DNA of 64,000 nt from Natrinema sp. CBA1119 (GTDB lineage: Archaea > Halobacteriota > Halobacteria > Halobacteriales > Natrialbaceae): NCBI RefSeq assembly GCF_002572525.1, contig NZ_PDBS01000001.1, forward strand, positions 1,302,001-1,366,000, read 5' to 3'. The position numbers and the translations under genes were made by a program. The notes beneath the pieces were generated by a model. It searched no databases. It was not told where the DNA came from and saw only the letters and a program-made list of their open reading frames with translations. The first letter of the stretch is position 1. Every line of letters starts with the position of its first letter. This document shows, one piece after another, positions 22,350-31,170 of this stretch.

Positions 22350-23366
22350 ATGGCAGAAACCAGGCAGTGGCAACTCGCCAGTCGTCCGGTCGGCGAACCG
22401 ACCGCAGAAAACTTCGAACTCGTCACCGTCGACCGGCCCGAACCGGACGACGGCGAGGTGCTCGTCGAGACGCTATATCAGTCGGTCGATCCCTACATGC
22501 GCGGGCGGATGCGCGACGTGGAATCCTACGCCGAACCGTGGAACGTCGGCGAACCCATGCAGGCCGGCATCGTCGGCGAAGTCCTCGAGTCCGAGGCCGA
22601 CGAATTCGCGGAAGGCGACGTGGTAACCGGTGATCTCCTCTGGGCGGAGCACGCGGTCGCCGACGCGGACGAACTCCAGCCGGTGAACCCGGACCTCGGT
22701 CCGGTCTCGACGGCACTGGGCGTGCTCGGGATGCCCGGCGTGACGGCCTTCTGGGGCCTGCTCGACGTCGGCGATCCGAACCCCGGCGACACCGTCGTCG
22801 TCTCCGCCGCCGCGGGCGCGGTCGGCTCCGTCGTCGGCCAGCTCGCCCGGATCAACGGCGCGCGCGTGGTCGGCACCGCCGGTAGCGAACAGAAAGTCGA
22901 GTGGCTCACCGAAGAGCTCGGCTTCGACGCCGCGATCAACTACAAGGAGACCGACGACCTCGGCAGCGCGGTGGCCGAGGCCTGCCCCGACGGGATCGAC
23001 GTCTACTTCGACAACGTCGGCGGCCCGATCACCGACGCCGTCTGGCCCCGCCTGAACGTCCACGCGAGAGTCGCCGTCTGCGGCCAGATCGCGCTGTACA
23101 ACGAGACCGAGGTTCCCACGGGTCCCCGAAAGCTCGCGAAACTCATCGAGACCCGCGCGAAGGTCGAGGGACTGCTCGTCGGCGACTATCAGAATCGGTG
23201 GGCCGAGGCGCTCAAGCGCCTCTCCACGTTCATTCAGGAAGACGAAATCCGCTACCGCGAGAACGTCGTCGAAGGCTTCGAAAATGCCCCCGACGCGTTC
23301 CTCGGCCTGTTCGAGGGCGAGAACATCGGCAAGCAACTGGTCAAGGTCGGCGAGCGCGGCGACTGA
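22350..23366 (+). CDS. NADP-dependent oxidoreductase (MDR superfamily, curcumin/prostaglandin-reductase type)
   Basis: A 338-residue zinc-free medium-chain reductase. The N-terminal catalytic lobe contains the family signature around YQSVDPYMRGRM. The Rossmann dinucleotide motif is AAAGAVGSVVGQLA, and the segment DVYFDNVGG is typical of the leukotriene B4 dehydrogenase/curcumin reductase branch. It reduces activated double bonds of small molecules with NADPH. The gene stands alone, and the start ATG is well placed relative to the family N-terminus (MAETRQWQLASRPVG). Confidence 0.88.
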   Translation: MAETRQWQLASRPVGEPTAENFELVTVDRPEPDDGEVLVETLYQSVDPYMRGRMRDVESYAEPWNVGEPMQAGIVGEVLESEADEFAEGDVVTGDLLWAEHAVADADELQPVNPDLGPVSTALGVLGMPGVTAFWGLLDVGDPNPGDTVVVSAAAGAVGSVVGQLARINGARVVGTAGSEQKVEWLTEELGFDAAINYKETDDLGSAVAEACPDGIDVYFDNVGGPITDAVWPRLNVHARVAVCGQIALYNETEVPTGPRKLAKLIETRAKVEGLLVGDYQNRWAEALKRLSTFIQEDEIRYRENVVEGFENAPDAFLGLFEGENIGKQLVKVGERGD

Positions 23367-23792
23367 ACGGGTCGTGTCGCGGCTCAGTTCTCCGCTTTGG
23401 AACGCGGGTCCGACGAGTCGGTCGTCCGCTCCGCTAGAGCGACGACCGATGCAGTACGCGACGGGGGAGGATCGCGGGACCAGCGTACGATGTCAGCGGG
23501 GAGGTGACCTGAAAGCGATGTCAGAGGGTCCGGCCGCACGCAGCCTCGCAGTTGTCAGACGGGAGTGGGCGGACGGCCGGTCGCGGTCGCAGGGACGGGC
23601 GACAGGCCCCGATCTCGAGGACGCGCCTCGGACGGTGGAGGGCCGGCGATCGAGGCCTATTCGAACGGAGGAACCGCCACACGTTATAGTCAGCGCAAGC
23701 TGAAATGCCGGTTTTAGTTACCGGTTCGGGCGGACAGATTCAACCGCTCGAGGTCGAAACGGTTAACCACGCTGACAGTGTAGCGGGCAAAT
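23367..23792. other. Intergenic region without recognisable features
   Basis: A GC-rich stretch between two plus-strand genes. No conserved frame, tRNA, repeat or clear promoter was found, apart from a possible AT-rich promoter area (TTATAGTCAGC at 23683-23693) upstream of the small membrane protein. Confidence 0.4.
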
Positions 23793-23939
23793 ATGCTGGA
23801 CACCCTCATCGGCCTCATCCCCGACGACCCCGTCATCATCGCGGTCGTCGTGATCCTCCTCTCGCTGGTCTTCTTCGCGTATCTCCTCCTGCGGCGGACC
23901 GTCCTCGAGTTCCGCGACGGAATGCGCGGCGATCGCTGA
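23793..23939 (+). CDS. Small single-span membrane protein
   Basis: A 48-residue protein: MLDTLIGLIPDDPVIIA, then a hydrophobic stretch to about residue 33, then LRRTVLEFRDGMRGDR. The single span with a positive tail places the C-terminus inside. Proteins of this size and pattern recur in haloarchaeal genomes upstream of the M29 aminopeptidase or alone, without known function. It lies 78 bp upstream of the aminopeptidase gene on the same strand. Confidence 0.6.
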   Translation: MLDTLIGLIPDDPVIIAVVVILLSLVFFAYLLLRRTVLEFRDGMRGDR

Positions 23940-24017
23940 TTCGGGGCGGTCACAGGTCGCCGGCCGATCGATCCCCATCACGAACCGTTTTTTTCCTCCC
24001 CCCGTCAATACCGGGGT

Positions 24018-25112
24018 ATGGACCCGCGAATCCGCGAACACGCCGAGATTATCGCCAATCACTCGGTCGACCTCGAGGACGGTGACAACGTCGTCATCGA
24101 TGCCCATCCAGTCGCCGAGGACCTGGTCGTCGCGCTCCACGAGGTGATCGGCGATCGGGGAGCGAACCCGATCACGACCAGCCAGCGAACCGGAAAGCGA
24201 CAGCAGCGCGCGTATCTTCGGGCTTCCGATGACGAGTTCGACACACCCGAGCACGAACTCGCGCTCGTCGAGAATACCGACGTCTACATCGCTATTCGCG
24301 CGACGGACAACGCCACACAGACCAGCGACGTCGACCCCGAGACCAGCGCGGCCCACCAGCAGGCCCATCGCCCGATTCTCGAGGAGCGCCTCTCGAAGCG
24401 CTGGTGTCTCACGCAGTTCCCCGCGCCGGCGAACGCCCAGCTCGCGGAGATGAGCACGGACGGCTACGAGAACTTCGTCTGGGACGCCGTCAACAAGGAC
24501 TGGGACGAACAGCGCGCCCATCAGGAGCACATGGTCGAGATCATGGATCCCGCCGACGAGATCCGGATCAAGAGCGGCGACACGACCGACGTGACGATGT
24601 CCGTCGCGAACAATCCGACGCTGAACGACCACGGCGAACACAACCTGCCCGGCGGCGAGGTCTTCACCGCACCCCAGCCCGACAGCGTCGAGGGCGAGGT
24701 CCTCTTCGACATGCCGCTCTATCACCAGGGCCGGGAGATCACGGACGTCTTCCTCGAGTTCGAGGGCGGCGAGGTCGTCTCCCACTCGGCGGCGAAGAAT
24801 GAGGAGGTGCTGACCGAAGTGCTGAACACCGACGATGGCGCGCGCCGACTCGGTGAACTGGGCATCGGGATGAACCGCGACATCGATCAGTTCACCTACA
24901 ACATGCTCTTCGACGAGAAGATGGGCGACACCGTCCACATGGCCGTCGGCCGAGCGTACGACGACACCGTCGGCGAGGGCAACGAGGCCAACGACTCCGC
25001 GGTCCACGTCGACATGATCGTCGACATGAGCGAGGATTCGGTCATCGAGGTGGATGGGGAGGTCGTGCAGCGAAACGGGACGTTCCGGTTCGAAGACGGG
25101 TTCGAGGAATAA
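24018..25112 (+). CDS. M29-family aminopeptidase
   Basis: A 364-residue metallopeptidase of the AmpS/aminopeptidase T family. Family segments include LEDGDNVVIDAHPVAEDLV near the N-terminus, FTAPQPDSVEGEVLFDMPLY, and metal-ligand regions LGELGIGMNRDIDQF (E and N side), DEKMGDTVHMAVGRAY (E, H) and SAVHVDMIVDM (H, D). It is a cytoplasmic exopeptidase using two metal ions. Its length is normal and the start follows a short spacer with good family agreement. Confidence 0.9.
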   Translation: MDPRIREHAEIIANHSVDLEDGDNVVIDAHPVAEDLVVALHEVIGDRGANPITTSQRTGKRQQRAYLRASDDEFDTPEHELALVENTDVYIAIRATDNATQTSDVDPETSAAHQQAHRPILEERLSKRWCLTQFPAPANAQLAEMSTDGYENFVWDAVNKDWDEQRAHQEHMVEIMDPADEIRIKSGDTTDVTMSVANNPTLNDHGEHNLPGGEVFTAPQPDSVEGEVLFDMPLYHQGREITDVFLEFEGGEVVSHSAAKNEEVLTEVLNTDDGARRLGELGIGMNRDIDQFTYNMLFDEKMGDTVHMAVGRAYDDTVGEGNEANDSAVHVDMIVDMSEDSVIEVDGEVVQRNGTFRFEDGFEE

Positions 25113-25187
25113 CCACTCTCAGTCCGTTCATTGCCGACTTTTCAGATACTCTAATTCACGTCCGCGACTACAACAACCCGAACAACT

Positions 25188-25392
25188 GCATGCGGTGGCG
25201 CGCGCTGGGCCGCGGCGAATTGCGAGGCGTGAACGAAGTGAGCGCCTCGGAACGCGAACGGTGACCGCAGGGAACCGTGAGCCGGGTGAGCCGCGGCACG
25301 AAATCGTGCGAGGGATGAGCGAGCGACCGCAGGGAGTGAGCGAATCGGCTGGGGAGGGCGTGGCGACTCCCTGCTGCCAGCGGAGGCAGGAC
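25188..25392 (+). repeat. Dispersed GC-rich intergenic repeat, copy R1
   Basis: Begins GCATGCGGTGGCGCGCGC and ends with the words CGAATCGGCTGGGGAGGGCG, GGCGACT and a CTGCCAGCGGAGGCAG hairpin. The centre holds alternating GAGCGAA/GTGAGCGAA-type words. Related copies lie at 26143-26288 (inverted) and 61566-61756. There is no coding function. Confidence 0.7.
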
Positions 25393-25607
25393 ACTCGTCA
25401 CCATCTATCATCGCTGCTCAGACAGGTCCAACGGAGAGTGCAGTTCGAAGCCGCTTGAGCAGTCACAGATACACCCGCTCGAGTCCCGTTTACGGGCCGA
25501 CCCCCAGCCGTCGACGCGGTGGTTTCGGTGGTGACGTTCGGCGACGGGAGGTCGGCTGCCCGCCGGGGCTCGAGTCCGACGGAGGAAATAGGGGCCCAGC
25601 GGAGATA

Positions 25608-25784
25608 TCACTCGCGCTCGAGCGGGAACACATCCGGCGGGACCGAACAGCCACAGGGACCGACGGACCCGGTGTGGGGACCGGTGACGACCGAGACCAA
25701 CGCGGAATCGCCACAGCGCGGGCAGTCGGGAAACGGCGAGTCCTCGTCGTCGCTCCCGTCGTTCGCGTCCGGATCGGCGGTCAT
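25608..25784 (-). CDS. Small CPxCG zinc-finger protein
   Basis: A 58-residue acidic protein: MTADPDANDGSDDEDS, then CPRCGDSALV, and a second pair GPCGC. It has the layout of haloarchaeal zinc-finger microproteins (one CPxCG pair plus a second CxC pair). Size and acidity fit a soluble protein. The start at 25784 is used because the four preceding codons are not characteristic. No operon partner is near; the 1-kb region on either side is filled with repeats. Confidence 0.6.
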   Translation of the reverse strand: MTADPDANDGSDDEDSPFPDCPRCGDSALVSVVTGPHTGSVGPCGCSVPPDVFPLERE

Positions 25785-25895
25785 GCCGACCACCAAGAAC
25801 GGAGCCCGTCGAAACCGGATTCCGAAGTCGGCGCTGGTCGTGACGGGCGATTCCGCGGTCGTACGGGACGTTTATATCCCGCGAGAATGTACGCA

Positions 25896-26005
25896 ATCAT
25901 GGCTTTCGAACCCTCGTGGGTTGGAAGCCACGTCTCGGGTGTCTCTAGCACCCGGGGCATTTCGGCGCATGCCCCGCGCGACTGATGGAGTGTGGCTTCC
26001 GTTCT
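25896..26005 (+). ncRNA. Candidate structured RNA with three-way junction
   Basis: A closing 9-bp stem GGAAGCCAC (25923-25931) with GTGGCTTCC (25992-26000) encloses two hairpins: CGGGTG/CACCCG (25936-25941 with 25949-25954) and a GGGGCAT/ATGCCCC stem (25954/25955-25960 with 25969-25975). A small AACCC-TCGT-GGGTT hairpin precedes it. A TATA-like TTTATATC at 25870-25877 lies about 20-25 bp upstream of the proposed start. No RNA family is recognised; a guide sRNA or riboregulator is possible. Confidence 0.45.
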
Positions 26006-26142
26006 AATTGTTGGTCCAAATTAACTTATAACTACTGCAAAGTATGTGGAATAGAGTGAGTGAGGCCTCGAGCGTATTCGAAGTTACTTGCTAACAGGCG
26101 ACCAATCCGATTTGATCTGTAGCATGAGGATAGCAGCAGGTA

Positions 26143-26288
26143 GTGTCCTGCCGCCAGTGGCGGCAGGGAATAGCCACGCCCTCCCCAGCCGATTCGCTCG
26201 TTCACTTCGTTCACTCACTCATCCCTCGCACGGGGTTGTGCCGCGGTTCACTGGCGTTCACCGCGACTCAGCGCGCGCCACCGCATGC
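26143..26288 (-). repeat. Dispersed GC-rich intergenic repeat, copy R2 (inverted)
   Basis: Read on the minus strand it starts GCATGCGGTGGCGCGCGC and ends in CGGCTGGGGAGGGCGTGGC followed by a CTGCCGCCAGTGGCGGCAG hairpin, matching R1 and R3. It lies about 750 bp from R1 in opposite orientation. The remaining bases of 26006-26451 show no gene. Confidence 0.7.
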
Positions 26289-26451
26289 CGCTCGGACAGT
26301 CCGAAGTGAGACAGCAGTCGCCGACCCGGAACGATACTGGGGATCGGCAACACAATTAGCGAACTGATCGAAAACAGGACGATCAGTCGTTCGGTCGAGT
26401 AGAACGGTTGCTATCGACCGGGTTTATACTCCCGCGAGAGCTATCAGGCGT

Positions 26452-26868
26452 ATGGACGTACTCGTCGCGTACGACGGCTCAAAGCCCGCGCAGAAGGCGG
26501 TCGAACACGCGTTTTCGACGTATCCCGACGCGGAGATCGTGTTGCTGCGTGTCATCGAGGCGGCGGACAGTTCGACGGAGGCGGGGATCAGTATCGTACA
26601 GGAGATGCTTCGGGAGCGAGAGGAGGAAGTCTCCGCGGAGTTCCCCGACGAGATCGACGCGATCACCAGCGATCCCGACGTCGAGTTTCGGACCGAGACC
26701 GTCGTCGGGAAGCCCGCACGCGAGATCGTCTCGTTCGCAGAAGCGCACGACATCGACCACGTCATCATCGGAAGTCACGGACGGTCCGGTCTCTCCCGCA
26801 TCTTGCTCGGCAGCGTCGCCGAGAAAATCGTCCGGCGCGCCCCCATGCCGGTTACCGTTATCCGCTGA
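26452..26868 (+). CDS. Universal stress protein (UspA family)
   Basis: A 138-residue single-domain USP. It begins MDVLVAYDGSKPAQKA and has the ATP-binding pattern G-x2-G-x9-GS in IIGSHGRSGLSRILLGSVAEKIVRRAP. It is a cytoplasmic nucleotide-binding protein that usually acts as a dimer under stress. It has the normal length and no fused domain, and stands alone with a TATA-like TTTATACT at 26421-26428 upstream. Confidence 0.92.
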   Translation: MDVLVAYDGSKPAQKAVEHAFSTYPDAEIVLLRVIEAADSSTEAGISIVQEMLREREEEVSAEFPDEIDAITSDPDVEFRTETVVGKPAREIVSFAEAHDIDHVIIGSHGRSGLSRILLGSVAEKIVRRAPMPVTVIR

Positions 26869-26946
26869 GTCGAGCCTCGAGCGAAGCGCGACTCAGTTAC
26901 GGAGGACACTCGGTGGACCGCGATCGGTCGGTGACGGAGTCCGCAG

Positions 26947-27615
26947 TCAGTCGTCGACCAGCGCTGCGACCATCCCCGAGACGAACTCGAGTTCGTCCTC
27001 GTTGACGCCGTGGCCCATCCCCTCGTAGAGCCGTTTGGTCACGTCTGCATGCATCGACTCGAGGACGTCGGCCGTCTCGTGGACGCGCTCCTCGGGGATG
27101 TGCGGGTCGACGTCGCTACAGCCCAGGAAGACGGGGGTCTCCTCGAGGTCGGGGTCGTTCTCGAGGTAGTCGTCCGGATCGATGTCCTCGCCGATGAGGC
27201 CGCCGCTCAGGGCGGCGAGGCCGCCGTATCGCTGCGGGTTGCGCGCGACGAACTCGCTGGCGAGGCAGGCCCCCTGCGAGAATCCCATCAACATGATCCG
27301 CTCGGTCGGAATCCCGGCGTCGGTGGCCTCACCGATCGCGTCACTGATGGCCTGCAGCCCCGAGCTCCGTCCGGGCTCGTTCTGCTCAACGGGCTCGAGG
27401 AAGGAGTTCGGATACCACGTCTGGCGGGCCGCCTGCGGCGCGAGGAAGGCGACACCCTCCCGACCCACGTCGTCGGCTATCTGGATCATCCCGCGAGCGG
27501 TCGCGCCACGACCGTGAGTGAGGACGACCGCAGCGGTCGCATCCTCGAGGTCGGTGCCGCCGGTGACCAGCGGCTGGCCCTGATGTGGGCCCTCGACGCG
27601 GTCCCCCGCGCTCAT
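26947..27615 (-). CDS. Alpha/beta hydrolase (phospholipase/carboxylesterase, MhqD-like)
   Basis: A 222-residue serine hydrolase. The nucleophile elbow is GFSQGA (Ser about 128), the acid is in GCSDVDPHIPEERV and the histidine in EGMGHGVNEDE. An oxyanion loop is seen in LTHGRGATA. It overlaps the preceding ring-cleaving-dioxygenase-like gene by ATGA. In Bacillus the quinone-detoxification genes mhqO (VOC dioxygenase) and mhqD (this hydrolase type) are also neighbours, so a role in removing quinone-like electrophiles is plausible, though unproven here. Confidence 0.85.
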   Translation of the reverse strand: MSAGDRVEGPHQGQPLVTGGTDLEDATAAVVLTHGRGATARGMIQIADDVGREGVAFLAPQAARQTWYPNSFLEPVEQNEPGRSSGLQAISDAIGEATDAGIPTERIMLMGFSQGACLASEFVARNPQRYGGLAALSGGLIGEDIDPDDYLENDPDLEETPVFLGCSDVDPHIPEERVHETADVLESMHADVTKRLYEGMGHGVNEDELEFVSGMVAALVDD

Positions 27616-28235
27616 TCGACACCACCGACGCCGGTGCTGGCGTCGGGCAGGTCGTGTTCGATTAGCTCGAGGCCGAGCGCCTCGATCGCACCGCGGAGGT
27701 GTTCGTCCTTGGCGTAGTCGGCGCCGTCTTCCTCGCGGAGCTCCTGTGCCTTCGCCAGCACCTCGCCGCGGCGGTCGTCGGGAACCTCGTACTTGTCCGT
27801 CGAGAGCTCGATGACGAGGCCGTTGTTGTCCGTGGTGTAGATCGAGTGGAAGATGCCCCGGTCGAAGACGTTGTACTGGTGGCCCGCGTCCTCGAGCGCG
27901 TCCATCGTGTCCTCGTAGTCGTCGGGATCGACGCTGAAACAGAGGTGGTGGACGGCACCGGTGCCGCCGCGCTGGCCGCGCTGATTCGACGGCCGGTCGT
28001 CGCTGACGAAGAAGGTCAGAATACGACCGTCGCCGGTGTCGAAGAACAGGTGCGTCTGCGAGGGGTCGTCGAGGTTGGGTTGGCGGAGCACCAGCGGCAT
28101 CCCGAGCAGGTCCTGGTAGAACTCGATCGTATCGGCCTCGTTGCTCCCCCAGATGGTGATGTGATCGGTTCCCGTCGTGTGGACGGGGCTGTCGGGTAGT
28201 TCCGGCGTGACTGGATTGGTGGGTTCGGTAGGCAT
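27612..28235 (-). CDS. VOC-family ring-cleaving dioxygenase-like protein (MhqO-like)
   Basis: A 207-residue VOC protein. The first beta-alpha-beta-beta-beta unit starts TTGTDHITIWGSN with a metal-ligand histidine. The second begins GAVHHLCFSVD (His), and the glutamate ligand is in NGLVIELSTD. The length is shorter than two-module dioxygenases; it covers one VOC pair plus a C-terminal helical tail. It is translationally coupled to the hydrolase and follows the flavoprotein gene at 28351 with a 115-bp gap. Confidence 0.85.
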   Translation of the reverse strand: MPTEPTNPVTPELPDSPVHTTGTDHITIWGSNEADTIEFYQDLLGMPLVLRQPNLDDPSQTHLFFDTGDGRILTFFVSDDRPSNQRGQRGGTGAVHHLCFSVDPDDYEDTMDALEDAGHQYNVFDRGIFHSIYTTDNNGLVIELSTDKYEVPDDRRGEVLAKAQELREEDGADYAKDEHLRGAIEALGLELIEHDLPDASTGVGGVE

Positions 28236-28350
28236 GGTGGGTGAATCGAATCGGTCGTGAATCCGACCGAGGTGGGTTCGAATGCGATTTGTTCGGTTGC
28301 GAGTTCGGCGTCTCCGCAGCTACTCCGCGAAGACGCCGGCGTCGACGCGA

Positions 28351-28959
28351 TTACTCCGCGACGTGTTCGCCGAAGACGCGCGCGGCGTCGTCGGGAACGT
28401 CGAAGTCGTGGTAGTGTTCGCCCTTTACGCTCGAGAGGATGTTGAGTGCTGCGGCGGCCCCGTCACCGACGGCGATGGTGGCCTGCCACTCCTCGGGACG
28501 AACCATCGCGCCGGTCGCGTACGCGCCCGAGACGCTCGTCTCCATTTCAACGCCGACATCGACGGTATCCTCGTCGGTGAACGCCACGCCGAGATCCTCG
28601 GCCAGTTCGCGGTTCGCACCGGTCGCGAGGACGACGAAGTCGGCCTCGTAGCTGCCTGCCTCGGTCTCGACGGTAAAGCCGTCACCGGCTTCGCTGACGC
28701 CGGTCACTTCCTCGTCCTGGCGACGGTCGACGCCGAAGTCGTCGACCTGCTGTCGAGCCGTCGCCATGAACTCGCTGCCGCCGACCGAGCCGATGCCGAG
28801 GTAGTTGAACAGGTGGGCCTTGTGCATCCACGTCCCGTCGGTGTCGAACACCGACGTCTCGAGGCCGTTCTTCGCGGCGAAGAGGGCCGCACTCAGTCCG
28901 GCGGGGCCGCCGCCGACAACGATCACTGTCGCATCGTCCGTAGTCGTCTCATCGCTCAT
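28351..28959 (-). CDS. Thioredoxin-reductase-like FAD/NAD(P)-dependent oxidoreductase
   Basis: A 202-residue flavoprotein. The FAD-binding GxGxxG is in VIVVGGGPAGLSAALFAAKNG, followed by FVVLATGANRELA and the second FAD motif in VSGAYATGAMV. The middle NAD(P) domain and the redox CxxC of thioredoxin reductases are missing, so it belongs to the short, single-Rossmann group. It is upstream of the VOC and hydrolase genes on the same strand and probably forms a redox detoxification group with them. Confidence 0.85.
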   Translation of the reverse strand: MSDETTTDDATVIVVGGGPAGLSAALFAAKNGLETSVFDTDGTWMHKAHLFNYLGIGSVGGSEFMATARQQVDDFGVDRRQDEEVTGVSEAGDGFTVETEAGSYEADFVVLATGANRELAEDLGVAFTDEDTVDVGVEMETSVSGAYATGAMVRPEEWQATIAVGDGAAAALNILSSVKGEHYHDFDVPDDAARVFGEHVAE

Positions 28960-29227
28960 CGTAGTTACATAGTGTTACTGCAGAGGTATCAATCCCCAGC
29001 AACCCCGAAGCCACCACGTAACACCAGTGTCAGTGTCGTGAGTTTCCACGGATCATACGTTGGAACGGTCCCGTGAGCGGTGCCAACGGACATCACGACC
29101 TGCGCACGCAGGCTCAATCCATTCGCGTAACTCGCTCTTAGCACCGAATCCAACGGGAGAACTGTCGGCGGACGGCCCGGTGACGGCTTGCTCGAGGGCC
29201 AGACATCGCGCTCCAACAGACACATCC

Positions 29228-30340
29228 ATGAACACCAGCCTCGAGGTGGAGTACTGGGTCGTCGACGACGCCGGCGACCTCGTCTCACCCGACACACTGC
29301 TCGACGTTTCGCCGCAGGTCGACCCCGAGTTCGTCGAGCCGATGCTCGAGATCAAGACGACCCCGTGTGGGTCGATGGCCGAACTCCGCGAGGAACTCGT
29401 CGGCCGAATCGGCCGCGTCGTCGACGCGGCACGCGATCGGAATAAGCGGCTCGTCCCGCTCGCGACGCCGCTGAACGTCGCACCCGCGGACATCCCCTAC
29501 CGCGATAAGGAGGGGACCGACCTCCAGCGCCGGATCGTCGGGCCGGCGTTCGACGACGCCCGCGTCTGCGCCGGCACGCACGTCCACTTCGAGCGGTCGA
29601 ACGTCGCCGACCAGCTCAACGCCCTGACCGCGATCGACCCGGCGTTCGCGCTGGTCAACAGTTCGGCACACTACCGCGGCGAACGCATCCTCGAGTGCGC
29701 CCGCCCCTTCCTCTACCGGCGCTCGTGTTACGAGACCTGCCCGGAACAGGGCCAGCTCTGGCCCTACGTCGACAGCGTCGCCGAGTGGGAGCAGCGCCTC
29801 GAGGACGCCTACGACTCGTTCCGCGAACGGGCGTTCGAGCGCGGCGTCGACCGGGCCACCTTCGAGAACGAGTTCAGCCCCTACGACGCGGTCTGGAACC
29901 CGGTCCGGCTGCGCAAAGCGATGCCCACGGTCGAGTGGCGCTCGCCCGACGCCGCCCTCCCGAGCCAAGTGCTCCGGCTCGCGGCCGAGGTGCGATCGAT
30001 CGTCACCCGCGCGGACCAGCACGGGACGATTCGCGACGGGACGGCAGTACCCACCGAATCGGACGCGATCATCGAATCGAACGCCGTCACCGACGAACCG
30101 CTCCACCTCCCCACATTTGAGACCGTCGAATCGATCACCGACGCGGCGATTCGCGACGGCCTCGAGGGGGCGGAAGTCCGGCGCTACCTGCGCGGACTCG
30201 GATTCACGCCAGCGGAGTACGACCCGCTCGCGGACCGGATGACCGACTCGCGAATCACCGAGCGGCGCGCGAAGAAACTGCGGCTCCGGGCCGCCGATCG
30301 GCTCGAGGCCGACCTCGAACGCCGCCGCGTTCGAGCCTGA
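29228..30340 (+). CDS. Glutamate-cysteine ligase-like protein (GCS2 family)
   Basis: A 370-residue ATP-dependent carboxylate-amine ligase of the GCS2 family. It starts MNTSLEVEYWVVDD (the E-x-E/Y region that binds metal-ATP). It has AGTHVHFER with the conserved histidines, and VEWRSPDAALPSQVLRLA near the C-terminal third. Haloarchaea use gamma-glutamylcysteine as their main thiol, made by a GshA of this family; this protein may be that enzyme or a paralogue. The start is placed at 29228 because the family sequence begins there. It stands alone. Confidence 0.8.
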   Translation: MNTSLEVEYWVVDDAGDLVSPDTLLDVSPQVDPEFVEPMLEIKTTPCGSMAELREELVGRIGRVVDAARDRNKRLVPLATPLNVAPADIPYRDKEGTDLQRRIVGPAFDDARVCAGTHVHFERSNVADQLNALTAIDPAFALVNSSAHYRGERILECARPFLYRRSCYETCPEQGQLWPYVDSVAEWEQRLEDAYDSFRERAFERGVDRATFENEFSPYDAVWNPVRLRKAMPTVEWRSPDAALPSQVLRLAAEVRSIVTRADQHGTIRDGTAVPTESDAIIESNAVTDEPLHLPTFETVESITDAAIRDGLEGAEVRRYLRGLGFTPAEYDPLADRMTDSRITERRAKKLRLRAADRLEADLERRRVRA

Positions 30341-30388
30341 CGAGATTAGCTATTTCCGTACCGGATATTCTGCTCGAGTCTCACTAGA

Positions 30389-30468
30389 AAGTAGCCACTG
30401 AACGTCAGTGCACATTCGATCGCACGATAGCTGTGCGATTAGTGTGTAAATAGTTGCATTTAGTACGA
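30389..30468. mobile_element. MITE copy 2 (degenerate)
   Basis: The left end AAGTAGCCACTGAACG and the inner AGTGTGTAAA match the other MITE copies, but the right end has drifted to GCATTTAGTAC. It is the oldest-looking copy. It lies in the 326-bp non-coding stretch 30341-30666, where I see nothing else. Confidence 0.55.
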
Positions 30469-30666
30469 GAGTAGCACGGTTTCCATGAGTGAAAATATTC
30501 GTGCGACTCGGGATAAATATAGGCCATGGAGCGAATACTGATTTCACCAAAGACGCAGTAAAAGCTATCAGCAGATGAACCTACCATTCACACTTGTTAC
30601 TCAGATCAGTACATCTAAATCCCGTCTCAAAAAACGCTAAGGAGAGAAACAGCGATATATGGTAAC

Positions 30667-30894
30667 GTGAGACAACAAGAACTCATACATCTGCACGCGT
30701 TGCTGTTGGAAATACGGAGATATCTCGAACAAGAAGAGACGCTTCCTCCTGATGCATTTGCTGCCTACGACGCACAATCGGTTCGCCCCGCTCACATCCA
30801 TTGTGGGAAAGAAGCACACAAGAAAGCGATTGCCCATCTACTGGGAGATCTCATCTATTCCGTGCAGAGACACCCCCACAAGATCACACGATAG
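30667..30894 (+). CDS. UPF0058 family protein
   Basis: A 75-residue protein with the UPF0058 signature: QELIHLHALLLEIRRYLE, then RPAHIHCGKEAHKKAIAHLLGDL. The start is GTG. The histidine/cysteine set may bind metal. Members are archaeal, helical and of unknown function; haloarchaeal genomes hold several copies. A second small gene follows after 9 bp on the same strand. Confidence 0.85.
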   Translation: MRQQELIHLHALLLEIRRYLEQEETLPPDAFAAYDAQSVRPAHIHCGKEAHKKAIAHLLGDLIYSVQRHPHKITR

Positions 30895-30903
30895 TGTCAA
30901 AAC

Positions 30904-31080
30904 ATGAACTCGAGATTCGAGAAATTGGGTCCGATAGAAGTGACTGCCGTCGTGGCTGAAAACGTAAATTCGGCCGACGTGTGCGTTCTCTATCCCGCGG
31001 ATGCGACCGACGAACAACTCGAAACGATATGGGTTCGTGCAGAGGAGGCTGACTATACCTGTGTCGCGGAGATGCGATAA
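30904..31080 (+). CDS. Small haloarchaeal protein (DUF7511-like)
   Basis: A 58-residue protein: MNSRFEKLGPIEVTAVVA, then DVCVLYPADATDEQLETIWV and a YTCVAEMR end. The CVLYP-DAT--E--T-WI pattern matches the DUF7511 family of haloarchaea as I recall it. It begins 9 bp after the stop of the UPF0058 gene, so the two are probably co-transcribed. No function is known. Confidence 0.65.
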   Translation: MNSRFEKLGPIEVTAVVAENVNSADVCVLYPADATDEQLETIWVRAEEADYTCVAEMR

Positions 31081-31170
31081 CGAGCGACCAGTACGTGGCC
31101 GGAAGCGAACGATCTCTCACTGACGGACTCGGTTTTCGGTACTCTTCCGAACGCCGAACTCGTATTCCTC

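Noticed and set aside
25150-25460. Several overlapping frames of 78-134 codons
   Set aside because: They translate a dispersed GC-rich repeat whose copies do not keep any of these frames.
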